From positions 1 to 33,428 of the forward strand of contig JAKBMK010000032.1 in assembly GCA_021831595.1 (NCBI GenBank): DNA of 33,428 nucleotides. Direction: 5' to 3'. This document shows positions 27,306 through 33,428 of the stretch, piece after piece. Below the pieces are notes generated by a model that saw nothing but the letters and a program-made list of their open reading frames with translations, did no database searches and was not told where the DNA came from. The first letter of the stretch is position 1; each line of letters starts with the position of its first letter. Made by a program: the position numbers and the translations under genes. The stretch comes from a bacterium (GTDB lineage: Bacteria > Patescibacteriota > Minisyncoccia > Phycocordibacterales > UBA9973).

Positions 27306-28188
27306 AAATTTAGACAAGGGAATAAAAGAAATTCAAAATATAAAAATGACATCTCTAGAAAAAAGTCAGATTCTTGAGAACGTTTTGAGTTTTTCTGTGA
27401 CTGAAAACCAGCCAATCAAAAGTCCATATCAAGGATTCTCTTTTTCTTTTCTTTTAAAAAATACTAGACTAGCTTATGTTGTTGCTGTTTGTTTAATTTT
27501 TGTACTTTCAAGTGGCGGTTTGGTCTTTGCTTCTGAGGCAAGCTTACCAGATAGTATCTTGTATCCAATTAAAGTGAAGATTATAGAACCTATTGGCGGG
27601 GTCCTAAAGTTTTCTGCTAAAGAAAAGGCCCAGTATGAAAGTAAACTTTCCATAAAGAGAATATCTGAAGCAGAAGCTTTAGCACAAAAAAATAAACTAG
27701 ATGATGTGAATAAAAAGAAACTGGGGGATTTACTGTTGAACCATATGGATGCTTTGAATAAAGAGATAGACAAGACCGACGATAACAGGGAAGCGAATAA
27801 GATTATAGATAATTTTACTAAAGAGATGAACGTTCGTGCAAAAATCCTAGACAATAAAAAATCTGAAGGGAGAAAAGTAGATGGTAATAAGCAAAATGAA
27901 ATTTCTAAGGAAAAATCTAAAGATCAAGAAGATAAACACAAGAAAATAATTAAAGAAATCAGATCTGAAGATTTAGAAATATCGAATGTCGTCGAGATGA
28001 ATACTGAAGTGATGAAAGAAAATCAAAAGAAGAAAGAATTAGAAGTTATAAACAAAGAAATTAAAAAAGAAGAAATTCACAACGACACTATTGATACAAA
28101 AGTAGAAAAATCTATCAATAAGTCTTCCGATAATTCTAATAATGAGAGGAAAGATAAAAATGATAAACACAAAGAAAATGAAGATTAA
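27295..28188 (+). CDS. DUF5667-type membrane protein, candidate anti-sigma factor
   Basis: A 297-aa protein overlapping the sigma gene. Cytoplasmic N-terminus (1-55), one transmembrane helix (about 58-77), then an outside DUF5667-like helical domain (ASLPDSILYPIKVKIIEPIGGVL, about 80-180) and a very charged Lys/Glu/Asn-rich tail (about 190-297). The layout is that of a membrane-bound anti-sigma factor, with the N-terminal cytoplasmic part expected to bind the ECF sigma, but no zinc-binding anti-sigma motif is visible. The function is inferred from gene order and topology. Confidence 0.8.
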   Translation: MKNKNLDKGIKEIQNIKMTSLEKSQILENVLSFSVTENQPIKSPYQGFSFSFLLKNTRLAYVVAVCLIFVLSSGGLVFASEASLPDSILYPIKVKIIEPIGGVLKFSAKEKAQYESKLSIKRISEAEALAQKNKLDDVNKKKLGDLLLNHMDALNKEIDKTDDNREANKIIDNFTKEMNVRAKILDNKKSEGRKVDGNKQNEISKEKSKDQEDKHKKIIKEIRSEDLEISNVVEMNTEVMKENQKKKELEVINKEIKKEEIHNDTIDTKVEKSINKSSDNSNNERKDKNDKHKENED

Positions 28189-28212
28189 AATATTTAATTT
28201 GTTGAATTCTGG

Positions 28213-28218
28213 TATAAT
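28213..28218 (+). promoter_or_regulatory. -10 of the NUDIX gene, leaderless spacing
   Basis: CTGG-TATAAT ends 6 nt before the ATG at 28225. Confidence 0.65.
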
Positions 28219-28224
28219 CATATT

Positions 28225-28632
28225 ATGAACAATGGAGTTCGGGCTATAATAATTGAAAATAATAAAGTTCTATTGATGCACCGAGTTAGAGCCGGCCAAG
28301 AGTACTGGGTTTTTCCCGGGGGTGGAGTGGAAGCTGATGATGCGTCTTTAGAGGATGCACTTAAGAGGGAATGTTTAGAAGAACTTGGTGTCGAGGTAGA
28401 GGTTGGTGATTTATTTTTCGAAAAGCCATCACTAGCACCTAAGACAATGGGCAGAATGGAGTTATTCTATAATTGTAAGATAATAAAAGGTGTTGTTGGT
28501 ACAGGAACAGGCCCTGAATTTTCTGGTAGAGATATAAACAAATATGGTACTTACAAAGTAGAGTGGAGATCTCTGGATGAAATAAAGAATATGACAGTTT
28601 ATCCTTTAGAATTGAGAGATAAAATAGCTTAA
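28225..28632 (+). CDS. NUDIX hydrolase
   Basis: A 135-aa protein with a NUDIX box GGGVEADDASLEDALKRE followed by CLEELGV. The REUxEE part is intact; the first part is one residue longer than the canonical GX5EX7 and the usual first Glu is replaced, so catalytic strength is uncertain. NUDIX enzymes hydrolyse nucleoside diphosphates linked to another moiety. It is a single-gene unit with its own promoter. Confidence 0.9.
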   Translation: MNNGVRAIIIENNKVLLMHRVRAGQEYWVFPGGGVEADDASLEDALKRECLEELGVEVEVGDLFFEKPSLAPKTMGRMELFYNCKIIKGVVGTGTGPEFSGRDINKYGTYKVEWRSLDEIKNMTVYPLELRDKIA

Positions 28633-28665
28633 TTGTTTATATTTTATTCTTTATCAATTTACTAG

Positions 28666-28671
28666 TATAAT
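28666..28671 (+). promoter_or_regulatory. -10 of the META-domain gene, leaderless spacing
   Basis: TATAAT ends 6 nt before the ATG at 28678. Confidence 0.65.
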
Positions 28672-28677
28672 ATAAAC

Positions 28678-29628
28678 ATGAAAAAAATATTCGTGATTAT
28701 TTTAGTTTTGTTAATAGCCGCATTGGGTTTTGTTGTTTATAAATTTAATTTTAAGAATGATGATGTTTTTATAAAAAATAATGAAGGGAGGATACAACAA
28801 ATAAATATTCATGACGGGACATACAAAATAGCAGGGCAAAATGTGGTACTAAAGAATGGAATATCGGAAGTTCCAGCTGCGCCCGGTTCAGCATCTAAGG
28901 TAACAACAAAATATTTTGGTAATGATTTAAAAATTGATTTGAACAAAGATGGTGTAGATGATTTAGTTTTTATAATTTCTCAAGAAACTGGAGGTAGTGG
29001 AGTGTTTTATTATGTAGTGGGTCTTCTTGATACCAGAGAAGGTAAGATTGGTACAGATGCTGTCCTCCTAGGAGATAGGATTGCTCCTCAGACAATAGGT
29101 TTCGATGAAGGGAAAACTACCCTAGGAACAAATAGGCAAGGTGTTATCGTTGTAAATTATGCTGACAGAAATAAAGGTGAGGATTTTAGTGTCTCTCCAA
29201 CACTCGGCAAGAGTTTGTGGTTAAAACTTGATTTAAAGACTATGCAATGGGGTGAAGTTGCCCAAAATTTTGAAGGTGAGGCCGATTCTGCAAAAATGAC
29301 TCTTAGTATGAAGACTTGGAATTGGATAAATACTTTATATAATGATGGTAAAATTGTAAAACCTCTCAGGGACAAATTTAGTATTACTTTCAATAAAGAT
29401 AAAACTTTTAAAGCAACTACAGATTGTAATGGTATAGGTGGTGAGTATTCTGTTTCGGGCAACAAAATTACTTTTAGTAAAATGATTTCTACTATGATGT
29501 ATTGCGACGGATCACAAGAAGGAGAATTCAATAAAATGCTCAATGAAACAGGAAGTTATATGTTCACCCCTAAAGGAGAGTTAATATTACTCTTGAAGTT
29601 TGACAGTGGTTCAGTTACTTTCAAATAA
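28678..29628 (+). CDS. Membrane-anchored META-domain protein
   Basis: A 316-aa protein with an N-terminal membrane anchor (about 3-23, not a lipobox). Residues about 40-200 form an unassigned domain with a DLNKDGVDDLVFII segment like a calcium-binding EF-hand/FG-GAP turn. Residues about 210-316 are a META (DUF306/HslJ) domain: WNWINTLYNDG, DKTFKATTDCNGIGGEYSV and MMYCDGSQEGEFNKML. META proteins are envelope-stress or surface proteins; the exact role is unknown. The convergent PAP2-like gene ends 4 bp away. Confidence 0.87.
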   Translation: MKKIFVIILVLLIAALGFVVYKFNFKNDDVFIKNNEGRIQQINIHDGTYKIAGQNVVLKNGISEVPAAPGSASKVTTKYFGNDLKIDLNKDGVDDLVFIISQETGGSGVFYYVVGLLDTREGKIGTDAVLLGDRIAPQTIGFDEGKTTLGTNRQGVIVVNYADRNKGEDFSVSPTLGKSLWLKLDLKTMQWGEVAQNFEGEADSAKMTLSMKTWNWINTLYNDGKIVKPLRDKFSITFNKDKTFKATTDCNGIGGEYSVSGNKITFSKMISTMMYCDGSQEGEFNKMLNETGSYMFTPKGELILLLKFDSGSVTFK

Positions 29629-29632
29629 ATTT

Positions 29633-30289
29633 TTAAGATTCTACTGAATCTTTTTCTTCGTCAAACATTTGTTTGTCTTTTTTGAAGAAGAATATTGATA
29701 GGTGGTAGATAGAGTAGGTGATGAAGAAAGCCGAGAGAACATCTATCGAGTAGTGATAGTGTCCCAGTAATACTATTATTCCCATAAATATTGAATAAAA
29801 CAAGAAAAAATAACGTAGAGTTTTATTGTCCCAGAAGATTAATGCTAACAAGAATGGAATCCCAGTATGACCTGAAAAAAATAAATCTCCTCCGAAAGTA
29901 AATTTATTGACGAGTATATTGTTATCTGTAATTGCTTGGGTGGGGAATGGCCCAATATGTGTAAGATTTATAAAGAAAGATCTAATTATTATAAAAAGAG
30001 CTAAACTTTCCGCCACAAAAGGTATTTTTTTTGGATTTGAAAAACATAGAAATGTTATAAAAATAGAAAATAATATAGGCGCATATACAAAGAAGATATC
30101 TACATCAAAGACTCTCGTGTTGCTTAAAATTATGTCAGTAACAGGTGCACTGGCCTTTTCTGCGGCGTAATTTCCAGCATAATAATTTATTATTACTGAT
30201 ATAAATAGAAAGACCAAAGAAGAAACAAAAGAAATTATAAAATCTTTTCTTAAAAAATTTTCCTTGTATTTTGTTTTAATTTTCTCCAT
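29633..30289 (-). CDS. PAP2/sphingomyelin-synthase-like membrane phosphatase
   Basis: A 218-aa protein with about six transmembrane helices. FFSGHTGIPF corresponds to the SGHT motif and GHYHYSIDVLSAFF to the HYxxDVxxA motif of the PAP2_C/sphingomyelin-synthase-like group, which transfer or remove phosphate head groups of lipids. Catalytic His residues are present. It follows the CDF transporter gene on the minus strand by 18 bp and is likely in the same transcript. Confidence 0.87.
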   Translation of the reverse strand: MEKIKTKYKENFLRKDFIISFVSSLVFLFISVIINYYAGNYAAEKASAPVTDIILSNTRVFDVDIFFVYAPILFSIFITFLCFSNPKKIPFVAESLALFIIIRSFFINLTHIGPFPTQAITDNNILVNKFTFGGDLFFSGHTGIPFLLALIFWDNKTLRYFFLFYSIFMGIIVLLGHYHYSIDVLSAFFITYSIYHLSIFFFKKDKQMFDEEKDSVES

Positions 30290-30307
30290 TTTAAATTAAT
30301 AAATTTA

Positions 30308-31315
30308 TTAATTAATTTCGATATCTACGTATACTATCTGAGGGAATTTTTCTTTTATCTTTTTCTCTATTTCGTCTATGTGACTGCCGACAAGGCGAGG
30401 AATTCTGTCTGTCGTTTTGAACATGAGCTTTGTAAATTTTTTGAAATCATTTTTTATTTCATCAAATTCTTCTTTCAAATCTCCAGCATCGTATATCTCC
30501 TCATAAAGAGGGGAGCCATTCCACTCAACAGTTGTATATATTCTATATTTGTTTATATCTATTGCTACTGATTTGAATTCTGAAATATTTTCAACACAAG
30601 GATCTTCCAAGAGAAATTCTATTATCTCTTCTGTTGTTACTTCGTCTAGAGATTTTCCTATTATATAATTGTGATTTTTTATGATGAGTAATACTGCCAA
30701 GAATCCTAATATGAGCCCTACCACAATACCTCCAATAGAGTCATATACATTATTGTCAGTTATATACATTAGCCCTTGTGCCCCAAGTGCCACCAAGACA
30801 CCGAGAACAGCAGCACTATCCTCATAGACCACAGCCAGAGTAACAGGGTCAGCATTGATGAAAATTTCTTTTGATAATTTTTCTTTACCTTTTAGTTCTT
30901 TGATAGCTATTAGTAAAGTTACTCCTTCTACTACAAATGCAATACATAATATAAGTACAGTAAAATAACTGAAATGATTTACGGTATTTGATTCTTGTTT
31001 TAATAGTGAATCAATCGAGTGGTATACAGTGACTCCAGCTCCAATAAAGAGAATTCCGCATGCCGAAATGAGTGACCAAAAGAATCTTTCAATACCGTAG
31101 CCGTAGCCATGGATATCATCTGCTGGTCTTTTAGATCTTTTGAGTCCTATGAGTAGGAGAGATTGATTCAAGGTATCAGCAAAAGAGTGGACACTTTCTG
31201 CAAACATACTGGCTGAGCCTGAGATTATAGCTATAATACTCTTGATAATTGTAACGAAGGTATTTCCTAATAGTGCCGCCACAACTGATTTATTCCCTTG
31301 TGTTTTATGATGCAT
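30308..31315 (-). CDS. Cation diffusion facilitator (SLC30A9-like)
   Basis: A 335-aa CDF transporter with about six membrane helices and a cytoplasmic C-terminal domain. The metal site of helix 2 is seen as ESVHSFADTLNQ (HxxxD); helix 5 has VVYEDSAAVLG, where a Glu replaces the usual first residue, as in the SLC30A9/ZnT9 branch. It probably exports zinc or another divalent cation by proton antiport. I chose ATG 31315 (MHHKTQG) rather than 31351 because TATACT (31323-31328) ends 7 nt upstream and the extra 12 residues are atypical. Confidence 0.9.
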   Translation of the reverse strand: MHHKTQGNKSVVAALLGNTFVTIIKSIIAIISGSASMFAESVHSFADTLNQSLLLIGLKRSKRPADDIHGYGYGIERFFWSLISACGILFIGAGVTVYHSIDSLLKQESNTVNHFSYFTVLILCIAFVVEGVTLLIAIKELKGKEKLSKEIFINADPVTLAVVYEDSAAVLGVLVALGAQGLMYITDNNVYDSIGGIVVGLILGFLAVLLIIKNHNYIIGKSLDEVTTEEIIEFLLEDPCVENISEFKSVAIDINKYRIYTTVEWNGSPLYEEIYDAGDLKEEFDEIKNDFKKFTKLMFKTTDRIPRLVGSHIDEIEKKIKEKFPQIVYVDIEIN

Positions 31316-31370
31316 AAGGGGGAGTATAGCATAAATTGCAATAAAATTCACTTCTTTTGCGTATTAAAGG

Positions 31371-31376
31371 TATAAT
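31371..31376 (+). promoter_or_regulatory. -10 of the second ECF sigma gene, leaderless spacing
   Basis: AAGG-TATAAT ends 7 nt before ATG 31384. The ATG at 31357 lies upstream of the promoter and was rejected. Confidence 0.65.
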
Positions 31377-31383
31377 ACTATAT

Positions 31384-31965
31384 ATGATTGATCACAGTTC
31401 ATGTAGAGAAAAGACAGATGTTGAACTCGTCGGAATGTCCCTAGAGAATTCTGATCATTTTTTGTGTCTTTCAAACAGATACGAAGACAAACTTCTTCGG
31501 TATATAATGCGCATTTCTAAATTTAGTCGTGAAGATGCTAGTGATGTTCTACAGGATGTTTTTATTAAAACATACTTTAATCTGAATGGTTTTGATAAAG
31601 AATTACAATTTTCTTCTTGGGTATATCGCATTGCTCACAACGAGACTATAAGTGCTATTAGGAAAAAAGTCGCAAGGCCTTCTGTCAATCTAGATGTAGG
31701 CGATATAGAAAAGTTTGGAGAATCGTTTGATATGACAAAAGAAATAGATAATACGTTTGATCGTAAAATGATAGATGAAGCACTTTCTAGACTAGACGAG
31801 AAGTATCGAGAAGTTTTAGTTCTTCGTTTTTTAGATGAGAAAGATTATGTAGAGATATCAGATATTTTGAAAAAGCCGGTTAGTACAGTTGGCAATCTAA
31901 TATTAAGAGGCAAGAAGCTCTTCAGGGAAGAGTATGAAAAATTAACAATTAACGCAAAGTCGTAG
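31384..31965 (+). CDS. ECF-type RNA polymerase sigma factor 2
   Basis: A 193-aa sigma factor. Region 2 (about 25-95): YEDKLLRYIMRISKFSREDASDVLQDVFIK, SSWVYRIAHNETISAIRKK. Region 4 (about 135-185): LDEKYREVLVLRFLDEKDYVEISDILKKPVSTVGNLILRGKKL. Unlike the first sigma gene it has a housekeeping-type TATAAT promoter. A membrane protein gene follows after 21 bp and may encode its regulator. Confidence 0.92.
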   Translation: MIDHSSCREKTDVELVGMSLENSDHFLCLSNRYEDKLLRYIMRISKFSREDASDVLQDVFIKTYFNLNGFDKELQFSSWVYRIAHNETISAIRKKVARPSVNLDVGDIEKFGESFDMTKEIDNTFDRKMIDEALSRLDEKYREVLVLRFLDEKDYVEISDILKKPVSTVGNLILRGKKLFREEYEKLTINAKS

Positions 31966-31986
31966 TTAGGTTTATTTATTAAAAGT

Positions 31987-32679
31987 ATGGAAAACAAAAA
32001 CATAAGCCAAATAGTATTAGAAAAAATACAAGGGGAAGGTTTAAAGCCTATCTCTAAGAAGTTTTTTAGTATTAAAAAAGTACTTTTCTGGTCGGCTGTG
32101 GTTATCTCTCTTATTATTGGCGCATTTACTTTTTCTCTGGTTCTATCTGGGCTTTTCAACAATGACTGGGATTTGTTTAATAAATTTGGTTTTAATTTCA
32201 TATTAAGAACTCTTCCTTACTTTTGGTTGATATCGTTGATAATCTTTATTATTCTAGGCGAATATTATTATCGAAAAACATTACTTGGTTATCGTCATAC
32301 GATCATAGTGGTAGTAGGAGCTTATATGGCTTCAAGTATAATTTTTGGGACTATATTTTATGTTTGTCGAGTAGGAGATATAGTCGAGACATCTTTATCA
32401 GACATTGCTCCTATGTATCGAAATATAATTTTAAATAGACATGAAGTTTGGACCCATCCAGAAGATGGTTTACTTTCTGGTAAGATTACACGAGTGAGCG
32501 ATGGAGAAATAGAAGTCATTGATGAATTTGGAGGTGTTTGGATTATAGATACGACAGCTTCTACTAGCCGTGGAAAGGTAGAGATGGAAGTTGGTGAAAG
32601 GATAAAAATTATGGGTGATATTATAGATAATAATAATTTTAATGCCGATGAAATACGTCCATGGAGAGGTCTGAGATAA
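31987..32679 (+). CDS. Membrane protein paired with ECF sigma 2
   Basis: A 230-aa protein, family not recognised. The cytoplasmic N-terminus of about 30 residues is followed by three transmembrane helices (about 31-55, 72-92 and 100-125) and a C-terminal domain (about 140-230). Within it, LLSGKITRVSDGEIEVIDEFGGVWIIDT and GERIKIMGDI look like a small OB-fold/beta-barrel. Position after the sigma gene suggests a regulator or anti-sigma role, but no anti-sigma motif is seen. Confidence 0.72.
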   Translation: MENKNISQIVLEKIQGEGLKPISKKFFSIKKVLFWSAVVISLIIGAFTFSLVLSGLFNNDWDLFNKFGFNFILRTLPYFWLISLIIFIILGEYYYRKTLLGYRHTIIVVVGAYMASSIIFGTIFYVCRVGDIVETSLSDIAPMYRNIILNRHEVWTHPEDGLLSGKITRVSDGEIEVIDEFGGVWIIDTTASTSRGKVEMEVGERIKIMGDIIDNNNFNADEIRPWRGLR

Positions 32680-32700
32680 AATCATAAATGACGGCGTATT

Positions 32701-32734
32701 ATAAGTGTAAGAGATGACGATCTCTTACACTTAT
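32701..32734. repeat. Perfect 15-bp hairpin in intergenic region
   Basis: ATAAGTGTAAGAGAT (32701-32715), loop GACG, ATCTCTTACACTTAT (32720-32734). No T-tract follows, so it is not a typical intrinsic terminator; it may be a protein-binding palindrome or an RNA processing/stability element. Confidence 0.7.
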
Positions 32735-32790
32735 TAAGTATCTAAACAAAATTATTTTGGAATCAATAACAAAGTAATTACTAAAAATTT

Positions 32791-33315
32791 ATGAAAAATA
32801 GGAACACATTAATTATGAGTGGATTATTAGCATTGACCTTAGGGCTTGGGTTGTCTGGGACAGCGTTTGCTGCTCAAGATTTCTCCAAGAAGAGTCCAGG
32901 ATACAGTAGCTCCTTTGATACACAAATGACAAAGGTGATGAATAGTGGAGACTTTGAAGCTTGGAAGGCTCTTGTTATGAGCAAGACCGGAAAAGTTGAT
33001 CCTCTAATTACTAAAGATAATTTTCCAAAATTTGCTGAAGCTTGGAGGTTAGCCAAAGAAGGTAAAATAAAAGAAGCTAATGCAATAAGAAAAGAGCTTG
33101 GGCTAAAGACTCGTCCTGAAAATGCTTCTCAATCAGACCTAGATAAGGATAATGACAATGATGTTTCAAAAGTTACAGGTTCTGACCCCGACAATGATGG
33201 CCAAAGAATTGGAGCTAAAGATAACATCAAAAAAGCTCAAAATAAAAGAATGAAGGCTAACAAAGTCAGGAAGAACAAGATACAAACATCCGTATCTCCT
33301 ACAACAAATCAATAG
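32791..33315 (+). CDS. Secreted charged protein, unknown
   Basis: A 174-aa protein with a signal peptide (MKNRNTLIMSGLLALTLGLG, cleavage after AFA at about 28). The mature part is helical (FDTQMTKVMNSGDFEAWKALVMS, FAEAWRLAKEGKIKEANAIRKELG), then an acidic Asp/Asn-rich turn (DKDNDNDVSKVTGSDPDNDG) that resembles a calcium-binding thrombospondin-3-like repeat, and a Lys-rich tail. No family is recognised. The upstream region carries the 15-bp hairpin; a terminator follows. Confidence 0.78.
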   Translation: MKNRNTLIMSGLLALTLGLGLSGTAFAAQDFSKKSPGYSSSFDTQMTKVMNSGDFEAWKALVMSKTGKVDPLITKDNFPKFAEAWRLAKEGKIKEANAIRKELGLKTRPENASQSDLDKDNDNDVSKVTGSDPDNDGQRIGAKDNIKKAQNKRMKANKVRKNKIQTSVSPTTNQ

Positions 33316-33322
33316 TTTATAA

Positions 33323-33357
33323 AACAAAATAGGCCGTTTTTACGGCCATATTTTGTT
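33323..33357 (+). terminator. Terminator after the secreted protein gene
   Basis: GGCCGT-TTTT-ACGGCC core extended by ACAAAATA/TATTTTGT with one bulged A, T-rich 3' side. Confidence 0.88.
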
Positions 33358-33380
33358 GTTAGCGGGATGTTCAAGTATTG

Positions 33381-33389
33381 GTGTATAAT
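33381..33389 (+). promoter_or_regulatory. Extended -10 at the right edge
   Basis: TG-TATAAT context (GTGTATAAT) for a gene starting near the window end. Confidence 0.5.
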
Positions 33390-33411
33390 ACAGATATTAC
33401 AATTTAAACGA

Positions 33412-33428
33412 ATGACAAGTTATGAAAA
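33412..33428 (+). CDS. Start of a truncated gene at the window edge
   Basis: An ATG at 33412 opens MTSYE and runs off the end; ATG 33422 is an alternative. It is placed 22 nt after an extended -10. Too short for any assignment. Confidence 0.3.

Overview
The window looks like a chromosomal segment of a Candidate Phyla Radiation (Patescibacteria, Parcubacteria-like) bacterium. This is inferred from low GC, very short intergenic gaps, a type IV pilus cluster with several pseudopilins, small accessory genes of CPR style, and a compact RF2. UGA acts as stop (for example at the end of prfB), so the code appears standard. Shine-Dalgarno motifs are essentially absent. Many genes instead carry a TATAAT-like -10 ending 6-7 nt before the start codon, the arrangement expected for leaderless mRNAs. 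I used this spacing to choose several starts.

Layout. 1-4951: type IV pilus genes (end of pilC, two major-type pilins, prepilin peptidase pilD, four minor pseudopilins). 4963-8711: ligA, gatC, gatA. 8719-9400: a membrane/HEPN-like gene behind a structured leader. 9461-11354 (minus): PhoH-PIN ATPase and an RDD-like membrane protein placed just after a tRNA. 11358-11854: tRNA-Asp, tRNA-Met and tRNA-fMet (minus) and tRNA-Thr(GGT) (plus), from divergent promoters. 11860-12954: a partial copy of the tRNA-Thr 3' part and two cell-wall enzymes. 13063-18489: tRNA-Thr(CGT), a CysK-like PLP enzyme, prfB, ftsE, ftsX, pyrG. 18579-19304 (minus): LOG-family protein. 19388-20142: a truncated tRNA-Gln-like gene, a GIY-YIG gene, an intact tRNA-Gln and a second GIY-YIG gene. 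20258-25718: an accessory stretch of mostly single-gene units (trypsin-like protease, NADAR, membrane-anchored Mrr-like nuclease, NTF2-like, HIT and small membrane proteins). 25794-28188: secreted Fn3 protein divergent from an ECF sigma/DUF5667 operon. 28225-31315: NUDIX, META-domain protein, PAP2-like enzyme, CDF transporter. 31384-33315: a second ECF sigma/membrane-protein pair and a secreted protein.

The most interesting signals are in RNA and promoter architecture. (1) A 70-nt leader occurs in front of two unrelated genes (8789 and prfB). Its 15-bp hairpin ends at the AUG, has a bulge at the same place in both copies, and shows two compensatory base-pair swaps plus a competing hairpin. 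(2) A matching pair of divergent ECF-type promoters, (T/G)GTAAG-N16-CGTC, links the sigma gene at 26790 to the Fn3 gene at 26603. (3) tRNA genes are associated with partial copies, GIY-YIG genes and an mRNA start 3 nt after a tRNA. (4) Two tRNAs lack the conserved T-loop U55. No CRISPR array, rRNA gene or complete insertion sequence was seen.
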